Positions 57,346 through 64,000 of a DNA stretch of 64,000 bases are shown piece by piece. The notes beneath the pieces are model-generated. The model searched no databases and was not told the DNA's origin. It saw only the letters and a program-made list of their open reading frames with translations. Origin of the DNA: Rhizobium sp. CB3090 (lineage in GTDB: Bacteria > Pseudomonadota > Alphaproteobacteria > Rhizobiales > Rhizobiaceae); NCBI RefSeq assembly GCF_029714285.1, contig NZ_CP121664.1, positions 496,001 to 560,000 on the forward strand. The letters are read 5' to 3'. The translations under genes were made by a program, and so were the position numbers. Numbering within the stretch: the first letter of the stretch is position 1; each line of letters begins with the position of its first letter.

Positions 57346-58008
57346 TCAAAGCTGTGCCGTCCAGTCAAAATCCCTAACGTAGAGGCCGATCGGATTGAGG
57401 CGGATGGTCGCCTCGTCCTGCGGCGCGGTAAGCGTAACTGTCGCGATTCCGCGGAACCGGCGCGTCCCGATTTCCTTGCCCTTCCGGTCCCGTTCGTATT
57501 CGGTCCAGTCGATCTGATAAGTCTGATTGGAGAGCGCTACTATGTTGTTGACCTCGACGGCGATTGTCGACGACTTTGCCTTTTCGAACGGCGAATTGCT
57601 GCGGAACCAATCATTGATCTTCTGGGTCGACGGATCGGACGCTCGCAGAAGCGCATAGGTTCGATCGATATATTGCTTTTGCACCACGGCATCCGGTGTG
57701 ATGCTGCGGAAGCTCGTTACGAAGTTGCCAAGCGTGGCGCGCACCACCCGCACATCCGCGTATTCGATCTGCTCCGGGAACCCTGAGGTGACCGAGGTGC
57801 CGAGCTTGTCGACCTGGACGATATAAGGCACCAGTTTCACCTGGGTGCTTAGGTATATCGCGTAACCGAAGCCGATCACGGCCATGGTCAGACCGAGGAT
57901 CCCAACGATCCGCCACGCGGCGGCTGCCTGCACATAGGAGCCGTATCGCTCGTTCCATTCCTGGCGCGCGGCAAGATACGGGTTTTCGGGGGCGCGGTTC
58001 GCTGCCAT
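57346..58008 (-). CDS. trbF: TrbF mating-pair formation protein (VirB8-like)
   Basis: 220 residues. One membrane helix ([20 protein letters not shown]) and a periplasmic NTF2-like domain with [20 protein letters not shown] and [20 protein letters not shown]. It nucleates assembly of the channel. Small gap to trbG. Confidence 0.94.
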   Translation of the reverse strand: MAANRAPENPYLAARQEWNERYGSYVQAAAAWRIVGILGLTMAVIGFGYAIYLSTQVKLVPYIVQVDKLGTSVTSGFPEQIEYADVRVVRATLGNFVTSFRSITPDAVVQKQYIDRTYALLRASDPSTQKINDWFRSNSPFEKAKSSTIAVEVNNIVALSNQTYQIDWTEYERDRKGKEIGTRRFRGIATVTLTAPQDEATIRLNPIGLYVRDFDWTAQL

Positions 58009-58032
58009 CGATTAATCACTTTCTGACTGCTG

Positions 58033-59211
58033 TTAGTCTTTGCGTTCGGGAGGTGGCTTTGGTCCGCTGTGCCCACTGCGCGCCTGATCCAGCTTGGCGT
58101 TAGCAAGACCCAGAATAGACCCGGCGTAGGCGCCGGGAGACCCGATGGCCTTCTCCTTGGCAGCCGAGCCCGCCGCTTTTCCTGCGGACCCCATGCCTGA
58201 GCCGAAACCTCGAAGCATCGCGCCTGCGACGGATGACCCTGCGGCCCGAGCGCTTTGAGCTGCCGCGACGCCCGCGCCGGCGGCACCAGCCGCAAGGAAT
58301 CCCGCGCCTGTGGCAAAGGATGCGGCCTGCCCACCGTGTCTGATCGTCTCCATCCCGCCTGAGGCCGACGCACCTTGGACGACGCCTTGCATGATATTCG
58401 GCACGTAGATCGCGACGATGAAGACGACGACGGCAATGCCAGCGATTGCGAGCGCGGTCTGGAATTGATCACCAATGTCGGGCTCGTTTGCCAATCCGAT
58501 CAGCACTTCCGACCCAATGCGCGAGATCATGACAAGTGCCATGAGCTTCATTCCGACCGAGAAGGCATAGATCAGATATCGAATTGCGAAGTCTTTGGTG
58601 TAGGAGGAACCACCCAGACCGAGCATGATCATGCCGGCAAGCAGGCCGATATACATTTCGACCATGACGGAAACGAAGATCGCAGCAACAAGTGAGAATG
58701 AGATGACCACGACGACCATTGCAAAAGAAGCCGAGATCGCCAACGCGTTGTCTTCGAAAAGACCGAACTGTATCTTTTCCGACATCTTCGTTGCGACGGC
58801 GAGTCCAGCATTGAAGACGTCCGCTGGGGAGGCCGTGCCGCCTCCAGCCCCAATCTGAAACAGACTATCCACCACTGCCTTCGCAAAGGTCGGTCCCTGT
58901 CCCAAAACGAAGGCAAAAAAGCCGACGAACATGATCCGCCGGACGAGCTCGGCAAACCAGCTGTCTAGCGAGGCTGCCTGTAATGCGAGCCAGACGGCGG
59001 CGATGCCAATCTCGATTGTCGCGAGGATCCAGAATAAGGATTTCGCCGCATCCATGACGGTGGTTTCCCACCCCTTTGCGGCCGTGGTGATTTGGCTCTG
59101 TAATGAGGTCAGCACTGAACCTTCTTGGGCAAGTGCCGGCTGTGCTGCCAGCATGCAGAAGGTGGCAATCACCATTGTGGCGCGGAGCCGCCGAAGAGAT
59201 ATTGTTGTCAT
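58033..59211 (-). CDS. trbL: TrbL mating-pair formation protein (VirB6-like)
   Basis: 392 residues with a signal-like start and at least five membrane helices (IEIGIAAVWLALQAASLDSW; AMVVVVISFSLVAAIFVSVM; TALAIAGIAVVVFIVAIYVP), then a Gly/Ala-rich C-terminal tail typical of TrbL. Its ATG is only 4 bases after trbJ, so the usual trbK is missing between them. Confidence 0.93.
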   Translation of the reverse strand: MTTISLRRLRATMVIATFCMLAAQPALAQEGSVLTSLQSQITTAAKGWETTVMDAAKSLFWILATIEIGIAAVWLALQAASLDSWFAELVRRIMFVGFFAFVLGQGPTFAKAVVDSLFQIGAGGGTASPADVFNAGLAVATKMSEKIQFGLFEDNALAISASFAMVVVVISFSLVAAIFVSVMVEMYIGLLAGMIMLGLGGSSYTKDFAIRYLIYAFSVGMKLMALVMISRIGSEVLIGLANEPDIGDQFQTALAIAGIAVVVFIVAIYVPNIMQGVVQGASASGGMETIRHGGQAASFATGAGFLAAGAAGAGVAAAQSARAAGSSVAGAMLRGFGSGMGSAGKAAGSAAKEKAIGSPGAYAGSILGLANAKLDQARSGHSGPKPPPERKD

Positions 59212-59215
59212 GTGC

Positions 59216-60019
59216 TTACCACTCGACTTTCATCTTCGCGCCGCCGGAGGTGGAAGGGGCAGTCCCGCTGAAGAATTTCTCACGCCGCGCCTGCGCAAGG
59301 TCCTTGTCGGTCTGTTCGGTCTGAAACCAGGTTCCCATCATAGTCGTTTGCTGTGAGACAAGAGCGCGAAGCTTCTGAATCTGCGCAATCTGTTGCGCAG
59401 CGATCTGGTGCCCCACCTGCATAGCCTTCATCTGTCCGTCGGCGGTCTCAGACATCGACCGCAGGGAGGCCATCGTGCCTTCCTCATTGTCGAACTGTTC
59501 GGCCGTGAGGCTTGCCGCCTTTAACGTGCTTGCGATCGTATCGCGGTTGGTGTCCGACCAGGACTGATATGCAGTTGAAAAAGAAGCATTGTCTGGCAGG
59601 TTGGTCTTCAGGCTTGAGTAGCTCTGAAAGCGTTGTTGCAGCACATCATCGGCATTGCCCATGGAAAACGAGATGCTCTGCCCCTGATCGACGATGCTGC
59701 GCAGCTGGTTGAGATCGCTTTCGACCTGCCCCCACATATGCGACGGAAGCGTCGCCGTGTTCTGGAGCATGTTCTGGTAGATATTCAGCTGCGTTTCGAT
59801 CTGTTGTGCGAGCTGGCTGATCTGGGTGAGCTGGTTCTGGATCTGCTCGCCGGACTTCCCGACCAAAGAGACCAGCTCGCCATTGTTGAGGACCTGCGTC
59901 CACTCGGTGGCGGCGCCAGTTGCGGTGCCGGCTTCCGCGGGAATGACGGCGGCGATCGTCAATGCAACCGCCGCGAGGCCAGCGAGCAGCCTATTCGATG
60001 GTGAGTTGCGATTCGGCAT
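59216..60019 (-). CDS. trbJ: TrbJ mating-pair formation protein (VirB5-like)
   Basis: 267 residues from ATG 60019, 29 bases inside the end of trbE. Signal peptide LLAGLAAVALTIAAVIPAEA. Mostly helical, Gln-rich (QIQNQLTQISQLAQQIETQL), with the TATEWTQVLNN start normal for TrbJ. A minor pilus-tip type component. Confidence 0.92.
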   Translation of the reverse strand: MPNRNSPSNRLLAGLAAVALTIAAVIPAEAGTATGAATEWTQVLNNGELVSLVGKSGEQIQNQLTQISQLAQQIETQLNIYQNMLQNTATLPSHMWGQVESDLNQLRSIVDQGQSISFSMGNADDVLQQRFQSYSSLKTNLPDNASFSTAYQSWSDTNRDTIASTLKAASLTAEQFDNEEGTMASLRSMSETADGQMKAMQVGHQIAAQQIAQIQKLRALVSQQTTMMGTWFQTEQTDKDLAQARREKFFSGTAPSTSGGAKMKVEW

Positions 60020-62447
60020 CGTAAACTCCTCTCGTTTGTAGCCAGTGGATCGGCCAGTCGCGGCCGTGTTCCGAATGGAGGGCGCGAATGCGCTTCAAGT
60101 CTTCCTTGCCGGATGCGCCGACGAAACTAAGGGCCACGGGACCGAGCGCCATATCGAACAGCCGCCGGCCTTCAGGGGTGACGGCGTAATATTCGCGCTT
60201 GGGGATCGCGTTCGAAACGATCTCGATCTGTCGCTCGTTGAACCCGATCCTCTCATAGAACTCGCGCGTCCCGGGCTCTCGGGCGGCGCCGTTGGCAAGG
60301 CAGATCTTCGTTGGGCAGGATTCCTTCAGCACGTCGATGATCCCCGAACGCTCAGCATCTGAAATGGAGTGCGTGGCGAGTACGACGGCGCAGTTGAGTT
60401 TACGAAGCACCTTCAACCATTCCCGGATTTTGTCGCGAAATTTCGGATGCCCAAGTGGCACCCATCCTTCGTCGAGGACGATCAGGCTCGGCGACCCATC
60501 CAAGCGCTTCTCGATGCGACGGAATAGGTAGGTCAGGACTGGTATGAGATTTCGTTCGCCCATGTTCATCAACTGCTCGATCTCGAAGGTCTGAAAGGCA
60601 CCGAGCGAGAGACCGTCCTCCTCTGCATCAAGCAGTTGACCCATCGGACCGTCGACAGTGTAGTGATGGAGCGCGTCCTTGATCTCGCGCATCTGGACGC
60701 CGCTCACAAAGTCTGACAGCGATCGACCCGGTGCGCCGATCATTAATCTAATCTGGCGCGAGATCGCATTGCGATGATCGGGAGTGATAGTGACGCCCTG
60801 CAGCGCGACCAGCATCTCGATCCATTCCGTCGCCCATGCTCGATCAGATTCTTCGGAGAGGTCCGACAATGGGCAGAAGGCCAGCGCACTCCCCTCTTCT
60901 TGAGCATCGCCTCCAATTTCATAGTGATCGCCACCGGCGGCGAGCGTGAGCGGCAGGAGCGAGTTCCCCCGGTCGAAGGCAAAGATCTGGGCGCGTTCGT
61001 AGCGCCGGAACTGCGCGGCGATCAGCGCCAGAAGCGTCGACTTTCCCGAGCCGGTTGGTCCGAAGATCAGCGTGTGACCGACGTCATCGACATGGAGGTT
61101 GAGCCGGAACGGCGTCGACCCGCTCGCCACCTGCATCAGCGGCGGCGAGTTCGGCGGATAGAACGGGCACGGCGCGATCGCGCTGCCCGACCAGACGGAG
61201 TTAAGCGGAATCAGATCGGCGAGGTTGCTCGTGTTGATCAATGGTTCCCGAATGTTGCAGTACCAGTTGCCCGGCAGGCTGCCGAGATAGGCGTCGGTGG
61301 CGTTGAGCGTTTCGATCCGCGCGCCGAAACCCTCCGCCTGGATTAGCCGGCGGATCGCTTCCGCCTTCTCTTGCAAGGCTTCGCGATCATGATCGAAGAG
61401 AATAATGACCGGCGTATAGTAGCCATAGGCCACCAGCTGCGACGACGCTTGCGCGATCGCATCTTCGGTCTCGGCTACCATGGTTATGGCGTCCTGATCG
61501 ACCGAACGGCTCTGCGTCTGAAACAGCTGATCGAAAAAGGGCCGCACCTTTTGCTGCCACTTCTTGCGAGTGCGTTCGAGCTTCCGCCGCGCCTCTTCTG
61601 CATCAAGGAAGATGAAGCGCGAAGACCAGCGATAGGCGAGCGGCATCAGATCGAGGCTGTTGAGGATTCCCGGCCAACTCTCGGCCGGCAGACCGTCGAT
61701 CGCCACGACGGCGAGGAAGCGGTTTTCGGCCTTCGGCGTCAGGCCATGCTCGATTTCGGCCGTTGCGATCCAGTCGAGATACATAGGAGCGGCAGGCAGC
61801 CGGATCGGATGGTTTTCGCCGGTGATGCAGAACCGGACGAACTGCAGCAGTTCGTCATAGCGGGCGACCCGCGCCCCTCCCCTCTCGACAGTTTCCCGGG
61901 TTTCCATGCGACGGATCGAAAGGCTGTTGGCGAAATACTGCTCAATCTCCCGGATAGCGTTCTTGAAAATGAACAGCACCGTGTCGGCGTAGGTTTTCTT
62001 CCGGCTCTCCTCGTCGGAGTAGATGTATTTGCTGAGCGCCGTTTTTTTGGATTCGAGCGGCCGATAAGTCAGGATGAGCGCATGCTTGCTCTCGAAATGC
62101 CCCTGCTCGCGCGCGAAATGCGCCCGCCGTTCGGCGTCGATCGCGCGGGTGACCGCATCGGGAAAGTGGCAACGATCGTCCGACGGATAGTCGAACGTCG
62201 GGATCCGAATCGCCTCAACCTGGATCATCCAGCCGCTTCCGAGTCTCGACAGGATCGTATTGATCTGCCGTGACAGTTCGTTGCGCTCGAGGTCCGTTGC
62301 GCTTTCGGAATCCGGCCCGGCAAAATACCAGCCGGCCATCAGGCTTCCGTCTTTCAACAGAAGAACACCATTGTCGACGAGGCCGGCATAGGGAACGAGA
62401 TCCGCAAAGGATGGGCCGGTGGCCCGGAAACGTTTGAGAGCGACCAT
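59991..62447 (-). CDS. trbE: TrbE conjugation ATPase (VirB4-like)
   Basis: 818 residues. CagE/VirB4 N-terminal domain, then the ATPase with Walker A LIFGPTGSGKSTLLALIAAQ (~460) and Walker B SLIVLDEGWVPLGHPKFRD. It powers pilus assembly and export. Tight spacing to trbD (9 bases) and overlap with trbJ show one operon. Confidence 0.95.
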   Translation of the reverse strand: MVALKRFRATGPSFADLVPYAGLVDNGVLLLKDGSLMAGWYFAGPDSESATDLERNELSRQINTILSRLGSGWMIQVEAIRIPTFDYPSDDRCHFPDAVTRAIDAERRAHFAREQGHFESKHALILTYRPLESKKTALSKYIYSDEESRKKTYADTVLFIFKNAIREIEQYFANSLSIRRMETRETVERGGARVARYDELLQFVRFCITGENHPIRLPAAPMYLDWIATAEIEHGLTPKAENRFLAVVAIDGLPAESWPGILNSLDLMPLAYRWSSRFIFLDAEEARRKLERTRKKWQQKVRPFFDQLFQTQSRSVDQDAITMVAETEDAIAQASSQLVAYGYYTPVIILFDHDREALQEKAEAIRRLIQAEGFGARIETLNATDAYLGSLPGNWYCNIREPLINTSNLADLIPLNSVWSGSAIAPCPFYPPNSPPLMQVASGSTPFRLNLHVDDVGHTLIFGPTGSGKSTLLALIAAQFRRYERAQIFAFDRGNSLLPLTLAAGGDHYEIGGDAQEEGSALAFCPLSDLSEESDRAWATEWIEMLVALQGVTITPDHRNAISRQIRLMIGAPGRSLSDFVSGVQMREIKDALHHYTVDGPMGQLLDAEEDGLSLGAFQTFEIEQLMNMGERNLIPVLTYLFRRIEKRLDGSPSLIVLDEGWVPLGHPKFRDKIREWLKVLRKLNCAVVLATHSISDAERSGIIDVLKESCPTKICLANGAAREPGTREFYERIGFNERQIEIVSNAIPKREYYAVTPEGRRLFDMALGPVALSFVGASGKEDLKRIRALHSEHGRDWPIHWLQTRGVYDAESQLTIE

Positions 62448-62456
62448 GCCTTCCCC

Positions 62457-62756
62457 TCAATACCGGCGCCACGGCGAGGAGGTCGCCTTATACGAATGTT
62501 TGTACGAGATATGGCGGACATAGACCCGTCGCATGAGCGGATCTGCCTTTGCCATCATTCTCAGGAGCCCGAGGACGACGATCCAGACGGCAGCGCCGAA
62601 GAGCGCGGAATAGATCGTGAGGACGACGAAGATGAGGATGACTGCGGCAAGGCCGGTGATCAGCACCAGTTCCCGGTCCGCGCCCATCAGAAGGTTCGAG
62701 CGCGAAAGCGCGCGGTGGATGCGGTTCCGCTGCAGACCGGACGCGGACTCAGCCAT
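62457..62756 (-). CDS. trbD: TrbD mating-pair formation protein (VirB3-like)
   Basis: 99 residues. Starts [20 protein letters not shown] then a hydrophobic stretch with two helices ([40 protein letters not shown]). It pairs with TrbE. It overlaps trbC by 8 bases. Confidence 0.94.
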   Translation of the reverse strand: MAESASGLQRNRIHRALSRSNLLMGADRELVLITGLAAVILIFVVLTIYSALFGAAVWIVVLGLLRMMAKADPLMRRVYVRHISYKHSYKATSSPWRRY

Positions 62757-63132
62757 TGGTCACTCCTGCGCCTTTCAAGCCGTCCGAGGCGATCAGCTCC
62801 CTCGTCAGGCCAATTGAAGCACCAGTCGCACCGAACAGGCCCACAATGGTCGTGGCACCGAGCAGAATGCCGGCGACGAGAACCACGTACACAAGTCGCC
62901 GTGCGAAGTCGTTCAACTCCCCACCAAATATGAGCATGCCGCCGGCTATGGCGACAGCCGCAAGTGCGATGTATCCTGCCACGGGTCCGGTGATCGACTC
63001 CTGAATCTGCTGCAATGGTCCTTCCCAGGGCAGTCCGCCACCGCCCGAACTGGCGAGTGCCGGATCACGCGAAGCGAGCACCATGGTTAGGACAGAAAAT
63101 GCGACCGTGACGACGGAAGCCTTACGCGACAT
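62749..63132 (-). CDS. trbC: TrbC prepilin (VirB2-like)
   Basis: 127 residues from ATG 63132. Long signal sequence ([20 protein letters not shown]), mature pilin starting near [16 protein letters not shown], two hydrophobic helices ([39 protein letters not shown]). The major pilus subunit, cut by signal peptidase and processed by TraF. Overlaps trbB by 11 bases. Confidence 0.94.
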   Translation of the reverse strand: MSRKASVVTVAFSVLTMVLASRDPALASSGGGGLPWEGPLQQIQESITGPVAGYIALAAVAIAGGMLIFGGELNDFARRLVYVVLVAGILLGATTIVGLFGATGASIGLTRELIASDGLKGAGVTNG

Positions 63133-64000
63133 GACGGGACTCCTCTTCTTCATCGACTTGGTCTGAACCGATCTCGTATTGGCCCTCCGCGAACCGTTCG
63201 ATTTGGATGACGTCTCGAACCCGCCGCCCGCGCGGTGTCCGTTCAATGGAAATGATGAGGTCGACCGCCTCACCGATAACCTCGTGCATCGGCTGCTGGC
63301 TCGCTTCCGCGGTCAATTGTTCAAGGCGGCGGAGCGCCGACATGGCGGTGTTCGAGTGAATTGTCGCCACGCCTCCGGGATGACCGGTGTTCCACGCCTT
63401 CAACAGAGTCAACGCGGCACCGTCGCGGACTTCGCCGACGACAATCCTGTCGGGGCGCAGTCGCATCGTGCTCTTCAACAGTCGCGCCATGTCAACGGTA
63501 TCGCTGGTATGTAGAAGAACGGCGTTCTCGGCCGAACAATGAATTTCGGCGGTGTCTTCGAGGATCACCAGACGGTCTTCGGGGGCGAATTTGACGATCT
63601 CATCGATCAACGCGTTCGCAAGCGTCGTTTTGCCAGAACCGGCGCCCCCGGATACGATGATGTTTAGCCTTTTGGAAATCGCATTTCGGATCATCAAGGC
63701 GTGGTATCTCGTCAGCGCGCCTGAGCGCACATATTCTTCGAGCGGAATTGGGCGTGGGGCACGGCGGCGGATCGTAAAGGCTGGCTTGGCGACCGCTGGT
63801 GGTAAGAGGCCTTCGAAGCGGTGCCCACCTATCGGGAGCTCGCCGGAGATGATGGGTTGCTTCGTGTCTACCTGGGACTGAATGAAATGCGCCACAATTC
63901 CGATCACGGTTTCCGCCGCGACGGGCGACATTTCGCCGGCCGCCGCAACGCCGTGAGCGAGGCGCTCAATAAAGAGCTTTCCGTCCGGATTGAGCATTAT
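63122..64000 (-). CDS. trbB: TrbB conjugation ATPase (VirB11-like), 5' end beyond the window
   Basis: About 293 residues visible; the frame runs on through the right edge (it begins [15 protein letters not shown], an internal stretch of the family). Secretion ATPase: Walker [21 protein letters not shown], Asp box [13 protein letters not shown], Walker [18 protein letters not shown] and His box [16 protein letters not shown]. It drives assembly of the channel with TrbE. traI probably lies upstream, outside. Confidence 0.94.
   Translation of the reverse strand: MMLNPDGKLFIERLAHGVAAAGEMSPVAAETVIGIVAHFIQSQVDTKQPIISGELPIGGHRFEGLLPPAVAKPAFTIRRRAPRPIPLEEYVRSGALTRYHALMIRNAISKRLNIIVSGGAGSGKTTLANALIDEIVKFAPEDRLVILEDTAEIHCSAENAVLLHTSDTVDMARLLKSTMRLRPDRIVVGEVRDGAALTLLKAWNTGHPGGVATIHSNTAMSALRRLEQLTAEASQQPMHEVIGEAVDLIISIERTPRGRRVRDVIQIERFAEGQYEIGSDQVDEEEESRHVA

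Noticed and set aside
1..64000. CRISPR arrays, tRNA or rRNA genes, repABC origin
   Set aside because: Looked for by eye; no regular direct repeats, cloverleaf ends or RepA/RepB/RepC motifs were seen.

Overview
The window reads as part of a conjugative symbiotic plasmid (pSym) of a Rhizobium-type alphaproteobacterium. Two lines of sequence evidence support this. First, there are two nod boxes, one before a 608-residue nodM and one before a nodT-type outer-membrane lipoprotein gene, with nolF/nolG homologues nearby. Second, there is a complete Ti/pSym-type transfer system: traG-traD-traC / oriT / traA-traF-traB-traH, traM and traR, and trbI to trbB. No repABC, nif, or nodABC genes and no tRNA or rRNA lie in the window.

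Layout. 0-8 kb is accessory: a cyclase fragment, an aldose 1-epimerase-like gene, an AraC regulator next to a dyad operator, a RhiA-like locus with a degraded neighbour and an exported protein, and a pair of M16 peptidase subunits, the catalytic one frameshifted. 8-18.7 kb is the nodulation segment: a NifA/sigma54-like signal before a tiny ORF, a nod box and nodT (+ strand), then convergent nodM - flavin reductase - nolF - nolG (- strand) behind a second nod box. NodT, NolF and NolG together would form a tripartite RND exporter, and NodM feeds glucosamine to Nod-factor synthesis. 19-27 kb holds an exported protein, two small heat-shock genes behind a sigma32-like promoter and a probable ROSE thermometer, an exported PHB-depolymerase-like esterase, an orphan HsdR-N protein, a plasmid copy of pmtA, and an IS110/IS1111 element with 12-bp inverted repeats.

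27-44 kb resembles a plasmid establishment (leading-region) module: Toprim primase-like, DUF1419, a giant methylase-helicase (frameshifted), a candidate sRNA, a possible ADP-ribosyltransferase, an IS1595 remnant, a ParB-like protein, ArdC antirestriction, DUF736 and WGR proteins. 44-52.8 kb holds the DNA-processing genes on both sides of oriT. 53-54.6 kb holds regulators (XRE, traM, traR). 54.8-64 kb holds the trb mating-pair operon on the - strand, without trbK, with trbB cut by the window edge.

Two large genes carry single-base frameshifts at short G/C runs. These may be real lesions or assembly errors, and the sequence alone cannot tell them apart. The functional names rest on motif recognition by eye; no database search was run.
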